Source: Mangifera indica
Taxonomy: Eukaryota > Streptophyta > Magnoliopsida > Sapindales > Anacardiaceae
Assembly (NCBI RefSeq): GCF_011075055.1
Contig: NW_025401112.1
Span: 62,001-126,000 of the forward strand
Direction of reading: 5' to 3'
Length of the DNA: 64,000 nucleotides
Part shown: piece by piece, positions 10,568 to 23,126 of the stretch
Layout of the letters: the number at the start of each line of letters is the position of its first letter
How positions within the stretch are numbered: the first letter of the stretch is position 1
Translations under genes and position numbers: made by a program
Notes under the pieces: generated by a model
Database searches by the model: none
What the model was told of the DNA's origin: nothing
What the model saw: only the letters and a program-made list of their open reading frames with translations

Positions 10568-10690
10568 ATGTGCATAACTTTGTATACAAACAATTATATA
10601 TCATCGTGTGATTGAATAAATTTAAATTAAAGATAAAATAATATTAAATCATATAGTGACATGTTATTGTTTGTATACAAAGTTATATAA
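10568..10690. repeat. Hairpin MITE family H (best palindrome)
   Basis: Near-perfect inverted repeat: ATAACTTTGTATACAAACAA (left) against TTGTTTGTATACAAAGTTAT (right), around the core TTTAAATTAAAGATAAAATAA. About 120 bp; could fold into one long hairpin. Confidence 0.7.
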
Positions 10691-10696
10691 ATAGTA

Positions 10697-11317
10697 AAAG
10701 AAACTTGGCCAAAAGACTTATTCCCACCTAAGGTTTAGTGTATTCTCAAACTTTTATCCGCTAAGTTTCAAAAACCTAAATATTCATCCATCAACTATTA
10801 AAATTAATAAAATTTGCTAAATCTAAAAGTAAAAACACCATTTAACCAATAATATTAAAAAAATTATCTAATTTCCTCATTTAGTCTAAAAAATTAAATA
10901 ATATGCTCTCATCCAAAAGTTTAAAAAGTTACATTTTCTCCCTAGGATTTGCATTTTTTCCCCTGTTTCTTTGGCAACTAGAGCCAACTAACCTCCATGC
11001 TGGTGCACCCTCCCATCTCCCGGACAAGGATGAATAATCAGCCAATCGGAAGTTGGTTGACAATTTGTTGGCACAAATATGTTTTTCAAATTTTTTGGAA
11101 GAAAAAAATTATCAATTTTTTAAATTAAGGAGGGAAAATGAAATATATAACTTTTTAATATTATTAGTTAAATAACGTTTTTTCTTTTAAGATTTAACGG
11201 ATTTTGTTAACTTTAATAGCTGACAGATGAGTATTTGAGTTTTTGAAACTTAACGAATAAGAGTTTGAGAATACACTAATCCTTAGGTGGGAATAAGTCT
11301 TTCGGCCAAAAAAACTT
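10697..11317. mobile_element. Mutator-like MITE with ~220-bp terminal inverted repeats
   Basis: Element 10707-11307 begins GGCCAAAAGACTTATTCCCA and ends with its complement (TGGGAATAAGTCTTTCGGCC). The arms pair over roughly 220 bp with about 80% identity. Direct repeats flank it: AAAGAAACTT (10697-10706) and AAAAAAACTT (11308-11317). No transposase frame inside. Confidence 0.75.
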
Positions 11318-11735
11318 CATGGTATTCGTATCTAAATGTATTGGTGGCCTCCTAGGCATGTGCCGGACTTTATACATACATGTATACGTTTACTTTTTGT
11401 CCCTTACACAGGGAAGATACAGGAGAGCCAGCATAAATGAGAAATATCTATGTTACTTAAGATTTAAGAGTTGTGGAGACAACAAGATTGAACAAGATAA
11501 TTGTGGTCTGAAATCTAGTGATCAACGAAACCAATAGTGGCATCATTTTGAGTGATTGAAGATGATTTTATTCTCTGCATGACATGAAATATGGGTCAAA
11601 AAACATCGGATTATGCATCAACATTCAAGTTAATGACTCTATATTTCACAATTACCATCATTCTATTTCTTGGCTTTTAGGAAGATAGCTTTGTTCAATG
11701 CGAAAAATCACACCAACCAGAAGCCACTAAGTTGT

Positions 11736-12035
11736 GATTCGTAATTCAGCGTAAGCAATTAACAAAACACGTGTCGGGTATCTATGACTAGAGTTTGCAT
11801 ATAAAAGTTGTATTAAAGTGTAAGAGTATAAGAAGTGCTAAAAGTGAGTTAAATTATAGAGCATAAATAGAGAGAACAAATAGCCTCTTCTTCACCTTGT
11901 AATCTTCTTTGTTCATAATGTAAAACTTTTCTTCAAATACAGTCTGGTTTTTCTTGATTTAGGGTCTCCATGTGTGTTCTTGTGTTCCATTTGTCATTTA
12001 TTCTCTAGGTCTCATAACACTAACACTTGATCTAA
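11736..12035 (+). mobile_element. Possible solo LTR (copia-like)
   Basis: From ~11736 (TGATTCGTAATTC) to ~12030 the sequence has the texture of an LTR: a TATA-like GCATAAATAGAGAGAAC (11859-11875), CTTGTAATCTTC, and a T-rich tail ending CTCTAGGTCTCATAACA. No second LTR, PBS or clear target duplication was found. Confidence 0.3.
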
Positions 12036-12177
12036 TTTTTGTCACTCTTGACATTTTGAAATGCTTGCTTCACGTAAATTAAACTGAAACTCCTCCCTTG
12101 ACTAGAGCTCTTCCTCAAATTGCTTCACAAACCCTCAAATTAGTCATGAACCTCCACTTTGGTACTAATTGTTTACC

Positions 12178-12672
12178 TTAAAGGGGTTTTTGGTTTGGGT
12201 AATGTTTTATTATCAAAATAAAAATATTATCTTGAAGATAGATTACTTAGAAGATTACTAGATATAAATGATTATTATGTTTGATAAAATTTGATATGTA
12301 TAAATAATTATTGTATTTGATTAAAGGTAATAAAAGATTACTAGTAAATTATTTTACTTAAATGCCCTTAAATATAATTATTTTTAAATATTTTTTATAT
12401 TATTTGTCATATTAATTAAAAATAAATTTATTTTTGTCTCAAAAAATTAATAAATAATAATATAATTATAATAAAATTAAGATTATCTTGGTAATCTTTA
12501 AATACCTAAAGTGAAAATAGTAATCAGATTAGTACCTATATTACCTGTCACGTCAATATTGATAATAAAATATTACTATAATATTTTATTACTGATAAAC
12601 AAAACAAAGAAATAAAAGATAAATTATCAAGATACTCTTAAAAAACTCTAATCAAACGCCTTTTAATATGCA
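12178..12672. mobile_element. Tourist/PIF-type MITE, copy 1
   Basis: Flanked by TTA on both sides. The ends read AAGGGGTTTTTGGTTTGGGT on the left and the complement of AAGGCGTTTGATTAG on the right. The ~490-bp AT-rich body aligns in inverted orientation with the element at 26575-27055 (shared AAATTATTTTACTTAAATG and TTAATAAATAATAATATAAT). Confidence 0.6.
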
Positions 12673-12679
12673 CAACACC

Positions 12680-13795
12680 CAAACCCATGAATAATATAGC
12701 AAACCTAAAAAAGATAGTGTTTGAACCAACCCAAAGTGGCATACTCCAAATCCCAATAAACTAATAAATCATAGATCAAACTTTATAATTGTGTCATTTT
12801 TAAACACGAGAAGTCACAAAAAAAACTACTCACTAACACTCTATCCCCACAACCTAATTACAAATTTTTAATAGCTATTGGGTTTTCTATCCATATCTTT
12901 CACTATTTGTGATTATCTAATTAAAAACAAAATAACCTATTTATAGTAATTAATTGATGTAGGACAAAAAACTATTTACATTTTTTTATAAACTCAAGTT
13001 ATGTTGGCGCACTACTTAAATTCATGAATGGTAGAGCAAGCCTAATTAAAATAGAAAACTGATAAGTATTTGGTTTGATCCAAACCAAAGTGACTTATTT
13101 TAAAACCCAATTCTTTAATCAATCGATTATTATAACTATATGATTTTTGAGGGAAAAAAACCTATAAAAAAATATGTCTTTTCAGAAATGAAAAATCTAC
13201 AAAATCTTTTTCCAACGATTAAATCTCAAGAAACTCAATTACACTTAATACTTCATTATTGTTCTATTGTTGTCTTTAACTATTTGAAATTACCTCATCA
13301 AAAAAACAAAACAACTTATTTATAAGAAAAGACCCCTTACAAATCTTCAAATAAACAATGTGACAAAAGTGCCGTTTTCGACTTTCTTTGATTTTGTTAT
13401 ATTTGTGAAATATTAACTTATTTAATGCAGTAGTTTAGATTTGATCACTGTGCTCTGAATTTGCTCATCTAACAAATATAGGTGAGATCTCTGATTACAA
13501 AAAAAAAAAAACTTTCTTTAAAAACATAATGTGAGACAAAATTCAAAGTACAATCTCAACGTTACAGTGTGTACACAAGGTATCCTGAGGACGATAATTT
13601 GACATAAACAACTGCAAGTTAAATAGATTTTGATTCCAATTCTACAATGAGTCTAAAAAATTAAAACACAACACTAATTACAAATTGTCTTATTGATATT
13701 GATACCAACTCTAATGTGTTTACTTTCATGGATGACTGAGAAATTTATTCTTATAAACACATCACTGCCATAGGATTGGCATAATTTTTTTTCAG
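12680..13795. other. Intergenic with a worn local duplication
   Basis: 12700-12990 and 13060-13340 share a diverged pattern (CCAAAGTGGCATACT / CCAAAGTGACTTATT, then a Thr/Ser-codon-poor AT tract and CAAAATAACCTATTTAT / CAAAACAACTTATTTAT), suggesting an old direct duplication about 350 bp apart. No gene. Confidence 0.35.
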
Positions 13796-13804
13796 TGACA
13801 TCAG

Positions 13805-13985
13805 ATTCTTATATTCAAATGTGTATCTAATTTCGAATACCTAATTAGACATTCAGATAGTGTGTTATTATGTGATTATGTAATTTTCACTTAAAAATAA
13901 AATAATATTTAATTTCTTTATTATACATCATCAAAATATTTAATTAAATACGTAAAACTAAACGTATATAGCATCGCTAGTATGT
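13805..13985. repeat. Hairpin MITE family H (diverged copy)
   Basis: Core ACTTAAAAATAAAATAATATT with flanking TTATGTGATTATG and terminal CGTATATAGCATCGCTAG text. Confidence 0.4.
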
Positions 13986-14149
13986 ATTAAACCCTATAAG
14001 GGTAAGGAATTAATAAGAGGGGTGATTAAGATAGTTGGAAATGATTAAAATGAGAGAGGACAGCTAAAATTACGACAACAAACAAAATTACAGGAAAAGG
14101 ACTGTGATAACGATGAATTTTCCAAAACTTAAAATATAAGGAAATAATA

Positions 14150-14280
14150 ATTTATGTACATATATATTATTTATGTACATAAATGATATATTATTATATG
14201 ATTAAATAATTTTGAATTAAGGATAAAATAATTTTTAATCATATGATAATAGATTATTTATATATCTAAGTTATATATAA
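14150..14280. repeat. Hairpin MITE family H (copy)
   Basis: ATATTATTATATGATTAAAT and ATTTTTAATCATATGATAAT arms around TTTTGAATTAAGGATAAAATA. It sits directly against the large AT microsatellite. Confidence 0.55.
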
Positions 14281-14459
<179 letters not shown>

Positions 14460-15059
14460 CAAACCACCCCTATGACCCACGAAAAAATGTTAGTGTATGG
14501 AGACAATGTTACAAGTACGTAAGCAACATGAAAGTTATTGTAAATCTAATTAATCAATTAATTAATTGCACCCACTCAACATTATTTTAATAATTATCTT
14601 GTATTAAGTCAAGCTTATCCGTTGTCCACCAATCTCTACGGATTTCAGCACCCTCTTCTACCACATAACCTTCTTGGTGTTAGTGGGCATGAGGTATCCA
14701 ATTTTATATTTGCATTTTAGCTACTTTACATATTGTCACAATGTCACCAATGAGATCACTAATTTCTTTTTTATTTCTGTTTTGATTGAGAAGTCTTGGT
14801 TATAATGATTCCTCAGCAAGTATGAACATAATAGACTTATTGGAATAACTTATTTAAATTTTATACTTCAAGTTTTGTTTGTGAATTTATTTCATTTATA
14901 TTTGGAAATAATTATTTTATCTTTTATTAAAATTACAAAATTATCGATACCATTTTTAAAAATTATTAAAACTTTATGTAGTTTTAAAATATTATGTTTT
15001 GATTAATTTTTTAGAGGTGTAATTATCATTTTTTAAATTACTAAATGATATATTGAAAT

Positions 15060-15405
15060 TTTAAAAATTTCAAAAATATCCTGAAACTTTTTTTAAATAA
15101 ACAAAACCCTCACAATTTTTTTAAATTTCATTAACATTTTTAATATTTTTGAAATTATTGTTTGCCCTCCAAATCTTGAAAAGGGAAATAAAAATGTAAG
15201 TGGTAAAAAGAAAATAAAGCGATCAAAGATAAAAAGATAAAATAAAAAAATTTACACAAATTGATATTTTTGTCTTCTCACTTAACGAAATTCACTAATA
15301 GAAATAGATGACTAATGAGAATTTGATCTTTTGAAACATAAATAGTTAAAATTTGTCATTTCAGTAAACCGCGGGTGGAAAATAGTCTTTTGACCTCCTT
15401 TTTTT
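15060..15405. mobile_element. Fragment of a Mutator-like MITE (right end)
   Basis: GGGTGGAAAATAGTCTTTTGACC at ~15374-15396 is a right terminus of the same family as 10707-11307; the AT-rich text to its left fits the arm. A left end was not located. Confidence 0.35.
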
Positions 15406-15929
15406 AAGTAGGTATGATACAATATTACATTCGTATAATATATATATATATAATTTAAGTGAATAAAGTCCCTTTTTGACACAAAGTGAGTAGTAAATCT
15501 TGATTCATATATATCATATTGAAATCAAGTTAATGGGTGGTGATCATTTAAATTAGAAATATAGATCATAAGGAAGCATTAAGTAAAGAAGAAATGTCTC
15601 TGGTAGGTTGGAGAAGTGGGGTGCACAATTGGTACACTTGACAATATCCCGTATTATTAATGAAAGTCCCCTCAAATAAAATAACCCTAGTGAGAAAGAA
15701 AAAAATATATAGAAATGAGGTGACAAGACAGCCAATAAGGATAGAAATTGGTGAAGAAGCAAACCACGCGAGCTTGCCTCTGTATGGCATCCCCACAAAA
15801 AATGTCATGCGCTCATTTTATAATTATATTATTCATGACTTTGTTTATTTTAGTTTCTGGTTAAATCTAAGTACCCCTTCGTGCATGTGCCTGACTGGTT
15901 TTTCTAGGGCTTCTGCTTTTTCCCTTAAT

Positions 15930-16552
15930 ATTCATGGCCATGGCTTCCTTCCAAATTTTAGTTGTGGCCAAGAGCATAGATGAAGTTCAAGTTACTGCAA
16001 AATCACTTTAAGAGTACATTTGGTGTGGATAGTGGAAGAATAATATAAAGATAAAGTATTATAAAGATTATTTTGTATAAATCATTAGTATGTTTAAAAA
16101 AATAGATAGATATAAATAATAGTTATTATATTTGATCAAACATAATAAAAAATATAAAATTATTATTTTATTTAAATATTATTAATTATAATTATTCTAA
16201 TTATTGTGTTTTTGGATATGAAGAAGGATTCTATAAGTTGCAAGCTTAGAGAGGAGAAGTTTCAGTCATGGCTTCCTTCTACATTGTAGTTGTGGCCAAA
16301 TACATAGATGAAGTTCAAGTTGCTGCAAAATGACTTTAATGGTACATCAGGTTTAAATAATATTTTTATTATTAAAAATAAAAAATTATCATAAAAATAA
16401 AGTATTATAAAGATTATTAAATATAAATTATTAGTATATTTAATAAAAATAGATAAATAAAAATAATTATTATATTTAGTTAAATATAAAAAAAATTAAA
16501 ATATTATTTTAGTTAAATATCCTTAAATATAATTATTTTGAAAATTTACATG

Positions 16553-16560
<8 letters not shown>
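15930..16560 (+). repeat. Direct tandem duplication containing a MITE remnant
   Basis: CATGGCTTCCTTC...TTGTGGCCAA...GATGAAGTTCAAGTT occurs at ~15931 and again at ~16268, each followed by the same decayed AT-rich body related to the Tourist-type element of 12178-12672. Period about 335 bp. Confidence 0.6.

Positions 16561-16600
<40 letters not shown>
16553..16600. repeat. (AT)n microsatellite
   Basis: About 48 bp of uninterrupted AT dinucleotides at the end of the tandem duplication. Confidence 0.9.
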
Positions 16601-16606
<6 letters not shown>

Positions 16607-16609
16607 ATA

Positions 16610-18100
16610 GAATGAAAAGGAAAGAAAAAGGACACTCAAGAGACAAGAAAAGAAAAAGGAGTCTAAATCTGTCTAATGATATTTTTGACCAATCAGTGCA
16701 CTCAATTCACAGAAAGAGAAAGAGAGGGCATTTGCCACCATAGAAATTTTGTTTTGTGTTTGCGATCCTTCTTTTTTATTTAGTGGAATTAAGATTGCAA
16801 TTCAAAGTACATCCCATTTGTCTGCATCGACTTCCCCCACCACCACCTCCCCAAAGTGAATTAATCTTTTCTATAATTTAATTAACATTTTTTTTTTTTA
16901 ATTTTCAGCTCATCTCACTCGTCAAGATAGATAACCTCATTAACAATCTTCAAAATATGCGTTTGACTATCTGAAGAACATTTGTGGCCGTAACATGTCT
17001 ATAATCTTTCAAAAACCACATAATTTATGGTTGTGCATAAAGTCATGCACTCTCATAAGCCCAATAGCCTAATTTTTATGAACCTCCCATTTTCTAGCGA
17101 GTCGTTATTGAAATGAAATGATAAGATGTGACAATTTATCTCATTCCAACAATAATTCTCATTCTAGATTTCGACAGGTCTTGGGCATGGATTTCTGAAA
17201 TCTTCATTAAAGTTATTTAACTTGAATTGTGAGGAGATGGAAGATGTGAAAAACAAAATAACGTGCCTTCAGCCTAACAGCTTGGGATGCAACTTGCATT
17301 CAAAGACTAAATAATTCACGAGATTCTACAGTTCACACAAAGTATCATTTTTTACTATGTTAGAGATTATTGCACCGTTTTTCACATCATCCATCCCCTA
17401 ATTAGTCAAGGCAAATAATTTCACTAATGATCTCCAAAACCTACGCCCAAAACCAACCGAATTATGAATAAGTTTCATCTCTTGTGAACATTTTCGAAAG
17501 AAAAATCCACATTTTACATAAATGGGTTCAAGGGAAATTAATTTCAAGCCTTATGTTAATCTTTAAGGTATGGAGCCAGCAAACATTATAAAGTTTGCAG
17601 CTGAAGTCAACATTGTTTTGCCATACTAATAAATAAACAAATGTAATTGATGGAGGAGAGAAAGTCAGGATTAGAATTCTGGTCTCCCATAAGAATATAA
17701 AATTGGACCACAAGAAGTCACCATTAAAATGTGGCAAACTTTTTTTCTCCTAGTGTTTCATGTCTAATCCAATTGAACAAAGAGAACGAAAAGATATGCT
17801 TTGCTTTTTGGTAATATATTTTTTAAGTCATGGCATGAAATGTATCTTAATTTATTCATTAATTAATTCACATTAATTTATTAATTTTTTTATAGTCATG
17901 AAGGTTCAGAGAACTTGTGACATGTTTGGCCAAATCCCATTGACTTATATTCTATTTCTATATCTTTTTCCAGTGGTACTTCCCATCTTTTTAGTTGATT
18001 TTCGCCACAAAATTACTGATATGATATCAATTTTTGAATAAAAATAAAGTCTAAGTTCTCAATGAGTTCCTGCCTTGTTCACACGTGGTTTTCATTTGGA
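16610..18100. other. Intergenic, no gene recognised
   Basis: Somewhat less AT-rich than its surroundings (16620-16860 and 16920-17800). Frames are short and carry no family motif. No repeat ends identified. Confidence 0.35.
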
Positions 18101-18104
18101 ATAG

Positions 18105-18215
18105 CAATAAAGTTGTGTGCACTCAATTTTGAGTATTTAATTGGATATTCAGATGATATGTTATTATATAATTAAGTGATTTTGAATTAAGAAGAAATTA
18201 ATACTCACACTACAA
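18105..18215. repeat. Hairpin MITE family H (diverged copy)
   Basis: TGTTATTATATAATTAAGTGATTTTGAATTAAG core with GTGTGCACTCAATTTTGAG at the left edge. Confidence 0.45.
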
Positions 18216-18219
18216 AAAA

Positions 18220-19490
18220 AACTTTATAATAACAAGAGAAATATAAAGTATTTGATTATAATAAGCATTATTTTCATGATTTTTATATTTTCATTAAAAA
18301 TAAGCAAATTTATAACTTTAACAAAGGGGTAATTATCTTTAAAAATTTATTTTCTATCATTAAAACTTTTTAATAACATTAAAACTCTAACGATAATAAT
18401 ACTTTTAACGGGAGAAACTGTAATAACTAGTGACGACAAGATTTTTTTTATTATTAAAACTTTTTAGCAACATAAAATAGATTTTTAACTATCATTTTTT
18501 CTTGTTAAAATTATAATTTTACTTATTTTTAATAAAAATATAAATAATTAATCCTTAAAATTATAAAAATAATACTTATAACGATTGAATACTTTTCTCT
18601 TGTTATTGTCAATTTTTTTATAATATTAATTATATAATAATATATTATTTAAATACAATATTTAACCGGTTATGATGGTTAATTTGGTGTCAAATATGAA
18701 GTGGGTGTTGAGTCATCAACTCCTTAAAATAATTTGGCTCACTCTGACTATGATTTTGGCAGAGGGCTACCCTTTTTTTCTTGCCTCTTCTTTCCAATAT
18801 TCGTTAGGTGACAAAGTCCTATTGGCTTAAAGGGTGAAACCCGTGTATCTAATATAAACAATATAGTCATCCAATTAATTCCAAAACTTGACTTCTTTAA
18901 CACCATTTACTGTCTCTTCTACTTTCTCCAGCCAAAACGTTTCCCCATTAGAATAATTCTTCTCCCCACCATTCCAACCTTCCTCTTTCTCTTTCATGTG
19001 AGCATATACATAAATTAATAAAATTATATATATATACTTTAAATATATAAAATAAATACATAGATAATACAATAATTTGTGATTAAGATAAATTAATAAC
19101 CAATCATATAATTACACATAATTTATAAATATATTTTGTGTATTTAAAATACGTACTTATAACATTATTCTATGTAAATGTATGGAGGTCAAAATGATTA
19201 TCCTCCACTATATAACGATGTGCATGCATATCATCCATCACATGCATATTATAATTATCTATGATAATAACTTATGTGGGAGAAATCGCGACTCCATTAT
19301 TTAATAATTGATTAGTCTGAGATTTAGTTTACAATGTGTTTCAAGAGAAAACACACTTCTGTTATACTAAAGTGGACAATACCCATTTGCAAATTCGTGT
19401 AAAATAGTAGACAATATTTACTTGTAAGCCATATTTGCGTTTATATGCTAAAAAAGAATCATATTTACTTGCAAACTTGTGCAAACAATA
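18220..19490. other. Intergenic, AT-rich
   Basis: Nothing gene-like. 18220-18660 is a TTTTTAACA/TAATAACATTAAA-rich tract with weak internal repetition; 19055-19165 resembles another decayed H-family hairpin. Confidence 0.35.
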
Positions 19491-19504
19491 TCTATTTAAA
19501 AATT

Positions 19505-20360
19505 TGATTTGTTTGCAATATGATTATCAGTATTCTACAATACACGATATATATTTTATGATACAGATAAAAAACGATACTTATTATAAGGTGTATTGAA
19601 TTAATCTGATATAGTAGACATATCATACAATATAATACGTATCTTACGATATGATATATATTACGGATATAGAGCAATACATACTTTTTTAAAGAAAATG
19701 ATGAAGTAGTACAAGTGTATATGAGAAATTTAAAATTTTTGAGGATTTTTTGATATTTTTCAAAATAATGATGTGTTAATAAAAAAATTTTATTATTATA
19801 TTTTAAAAAAACCGTATCATATGATACTTGATACATAATACAAAAAATTAGGTTTTTGATACACATTATAATATGTAATTCGACTACCATGGTTTTCAGG
19901 CCCAAAACAAATAATATCCATCAAGTTATCTCGAATATTGAGCATGATTATTAGTGTTCTATGATATACAATATGTATCATATGATACATATGATACATG
20001 TAGAAAATAATATGTATCATAAAATGTATCAAATTAATATGATACAAGGGATATATCATATAATATGATACAAGGGATATATCATATAATATGATACATA
20101 TTCTATAATACGATACTTATTATCGATGTAGATTGATATATCTTTTTAGAGAAAATGATAATGTAGTAAAGGCATAAATAAAAAATTTTAAATTTTTATG
20201 AGTAATTGTGATATTTTTTAAAATGATGATATTTCAATTAAAATTTTTTATTGTTTTATCTTTTTAAAAATTGTATCATATAATACGATATGATATTTGA
20301 TACACGATGTGAAAAATTAAATTTTTAATATACGATATGATATACGATTCGATTACTATG
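19505..20360 (+). repeat. GATAC-rich repeat, two direct copies
   Basis: Two ~400-bp blocks (about 19510-19895 and 19935-20360) match in order: a TATGATAC-rich start, an AGAAAATGATRAWGTAGTA segment, an A/T tract, then TGATACACRATGTRAAAAATTA. The second block has an internal 28-bp direct duplication around ATATGATACAAGGGATATAT (20037 and 20065). A third, truncated copy lies at ~480-700. Confidence 0.65.
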
Positions 20361-20851
20361 ATATTGTGAGTTTGCAAGATGTGAAAGTTCAAAATATATG
20401 AGAATGAAAAGAGGAAACTTTTTGCATTCTCCTTCTATTTCACACACATCATCTTCGTTAACATAAAACTTCTTATATGGAAGATAGGGTATAACAAAAT
20501 TGCATGAGTCATTACAACTACCATAAATCATCATTCAGTTTTTGGAACCCTATTCAAGTCAGACCTCTCCTTCGAAACTAAAACAACCACGCCGAGAGAA
20601 AAATTAACATTTTACTAACTAAAGTTATTCTCATGCTTCCTTACCTAACATTTTACTAAGGATTATATTGTAAAAATATTTTGACTTTTAAGTCTCAATG
20701 GGAACTCTTATGACATTAACAAATATAAAATAAAATGTTATGTTATTTTACAAATAGTACATGATCTCAATGATTTTAAGTATATAATCAAAGACCTTGT
20801 GAATGTAATGCCAAATTGCCAACAAGGTAGGGACCTCAACCTTTCTTCTTC

Positions 20852-20860
20852 CTATATAAA
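20852..20860 (+). promoter_or_regulatory. TATA box of the bZIP gene
   Basis: CTATATAAA, 95 bp upstream of the ATG and followed by a CT-rich leader (CTTCAACCTTCCTCCCCCC) without an ATG. Unlike group S1 bZIP mRNAs, there is therefore no room for a sucrose-control uORF in this leader. Confidence 0.75.
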
Positions 20861-20946
20861 CACCTTCTTTCTTCAACCTTCCTCCCCCCTTCAATTCTTC
20901 TCTTCATCTTCCTAAATTTGATTTATTCTTCTTCAGGTTTGAAGCC

Positions 20947-21498
20947 ATGCAGCCTAGTGATGTTTCAGGTCTCCATTATCTTCTTTCTTCAAACCTCTCT
21001 CCGTATTCACCTCATTTTACCATGCCTAATCAGAATTACAACACACCCACTTGCCAGTTCAACAATTTCTTGAATCCGCTGTTAAATTTTCATTTCTCTC
21101 CTCAAATCCAGGAATTCAGCACCCAGCAGTCTTCTTCTTTCAGCAACAACTCAACTTCTGATGAAGCCGACGAGCAACAACTGAGTCTCATCAAGGAGAG
21201 GAAGCAGCGGCGGATGATATCAAATAGAGAGTCTGCAAGACGATCACGCATGCGCAAACAGAAACACCTGGACGAGCTGTGGGCGCAGGTCGTCTGGCTC
21301 AGGAACGAGAAGCATCAGCTGCTCGACAAGCTGAACCGTATTTCTCAGAACCATGACCGGGTCCTGAAAGAAAACGCGCAGCTCAAAGAGGAAGCCATAC
21401 AGCTTCAGCAACTTCTCACCGCCATGCAACTTAAAAGCCCTTTCTCCAGCTTGACAGATTTGGAAGACATTCAGTGCAACACAGCTTTGCTAAACTAA
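20947..21498 (+). CDS. bZIP transcription factor (bZIP42/43-like, group S)
   Basis: Intronless 183-residue bZIP protein, the usual size and structure for plant group S. Residues 1-70 are Ser/Asn/Gln/Pro-rich, with the acidic NNSTSDEADE just before the domain. The basic region is ERKQRRMISNRESARRSRMRK (84-104) with the invariant N93-x7-R101. A zipper of heptads follows: L111, L118, L125, I132, V139, L146, L153. The WAQVVWLRNEKHQLLDKLN text and the N-terminal MQPS match Arabidopsis bZIP42/43/48/58-type proteins. It should act in the nucleus as a dimer on ACGT-core elements. Its neighbours downstream in the window include a SOFL and GDU genes, the same families that neighbour bZIP42 and bZIP43 in Arabidopsis (memory). 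The ATG follows a short CT-rich leader; no competing start. Confidence 0.92.
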   Translation: MQPSDVSGLHYLLSSNLSPYSPHFTMPNQNYNTPTCQFNNFLNPLLNFHFSPQIQEFSTQQSSSFSNNSTSDEADEQQLSLIKERKQRRMISNRESARRSRMRKQKHLDELWAQVVWLRNEKHQLLDKLNRISQNHDRVLKENAQLKEEAIQLQQLLTAMQLKSPFSSLTDLEDIQCNTALLN

Positions 21499-22000
21499 GA
21501 TAGAGTTCATGGCGATGATAACATTTTTGTCTTTTACCTTTTTTTTTTTTTTTTCTGGGTTCCCCTCTTGAAGCTTGTATGAGATGATGATGAAGATGAT
21601 ATAAATATGGCAATAAAATTAACAATTTCTCTCAGATTTTCCATTTCTGAAAATTCGACGTTCATCTGATATATTCTGACTGAGATCTATGGAAAAATAC
21701 TATTGCCTGTGACGCCAGATTTCAGATTGTAATGGTCATAGTGAAATAGATTTTAAAAGATTAACAGGGATGCTGATAATGACATTTATATATATATTAG
21801 TGAACCGGATTTCTAAAGTGGAAAGCTGTGGAAAATGAAAGTCATCAGGTGTCAAGAACAAAAAGAAGAATGAGTGGGTATTAGGTAAAAGTTTTGATTC
21901 ATGGTGCAAGAATTTCCATGAAAAAGACATATATTTATTCATATGGAAAAAGCTAAAGCTACATCCACTCTACTTTAGCCTTTTGAGAGCTGCCCTAATT
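21499..22000. other. bZIP 3' flank
   Basis: A T-run at 21538-21554 and AATAAAATTAAC at ~21612 are plausible 3'-UTR and poly(A) signals for the bZIP mRNA. Beyond ~21650 nothing is recognised. Confidence 0.4.
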
Positions 22001-22011
22001 ATTGTCATAAA

Positions 22012-22285
22012 CAAGGGTGGATTTAAAGAGATCTGAGTTCAACTTTATGTTAGTTTAATTTCGGTTTAGTCTTAAAAAATCGAACTAAAATCTAGGTTTG
22101 ACTTCAATGAATTTGTTTTAAACTAATTTAAGCATAGTTGTCTGATGTTTAAAATTAATTAAAATGATATCGTTTTATATCTAACTTTTTTAAATTTGTT
22201 AGCTCAACGAGTCAAATACTCTTAAACTCAAACTCGTTTAACACGAAATCCTTGGGCTTGAGCTTGCATCCACCTCCAATCATAA
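22012..22285. mobile_element. Worn hAT-like MITE
   Basis: Ends AAGGGTGGATTTAAAG and, inverted, GGAGGTGGATGCAAGC, with GAGTTCAA/AACTCGTT internal text. Target duplication not clear. Confidence 0.35.
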
Positions 22286-22400
22286 CACAACCTTATTTAT
22301 CCTTGTTTTGTTTTATATAATTTTTTGAAAAAAAATTCACTCAACTATTGAATCCCCAATTTTAATGTACACTATAACTTTTTTCTTTCATTCCAAAACA

Positions 22401-22943
22401 AAAGAGAATAGGTGTGCACGCTTTGGTTTAGTGTGATTTAGAAACTTTTTTAAACTAAACCAAAAAAAAAAAAAGATTTGAAAAAATTTCAAATAAACCA
22501 TTTTAAGTTTTAAACCAAATCGAGCAAACTGAAAAATATGGATTGGTCCTGTTTAAATTATGGTTTAAACCTATTTAAAATTATTCACTTCTAAATATAT
22601 AATATTTAAAAAATAATAATTAAATTTTAGTTTTTTAGAATATGAAATAAACATGTAAAATAATTATACAATAAAAATACAGTTAAAATGTAAAAAAATA
22701 ATAAAATAAAGATGAAAAATAATTGGTACACCTAATTACTTATTAAAAAATTCTATTAAATATAGTTTTTTATATATATATACACACAAAAAAAAAATAC
22801 GGTTTGTAGTTTAGTTTAATTTGAAAATTGTTCAAATTGTAAATCATATTTTAAATCAAACCAAACCAAATTAAACTGCATCTTTTAAGTAGTTTAGTTC
22901 AATTTTACGATTTGAATTGAATTATATACATCCCTACAAGAGA
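22401..22943. mobile_element. hAT-type MITE, ~527 bp
   Basis: Element 22409-22935 has ends TAGGTGTGCACG / TAGGGATGTATA (inverted), with repeated TTTGGTTTAG / AAACCAAACCAAA subterminal motifs. Flanking 8-mers AAAGAGAA and CAAGAGAG agree at six of eight positions. Confidence 0.5.
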
Positions 22944-23126
22944 GAATAAATTCCTGTTTAACCCGGATAATCAATTCTTCAGTTTTACATTTCCAAACAC
23001 AGAAATGAAATATTTCATCATTGGCGATATTTGTCAATATTTTGTTTGATAGATGGTTCTAAATGCAAATTATTTAGTTTCGTATGAAAACGCTGCGTGG
23101 TATTTGACTCAAAAGATTAATGCATG

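Noticed and set aside
15660..15983. 107-codon plus-strand frame with overlapping antisense frames
   Set aside because: No conserved motif, no leader or TATA signal, and open in several frames by chance.
19492..20059. Ile/Tyr/His-rich minus-strand frames
   Set aside because: Low-complexity translation of the GATAC-rich repeat.
19505..20360. GATAC repeat as a CRISPR-like array
   Set aside because: No constant repeat/unique spacer structure; nuclear plant DNA.
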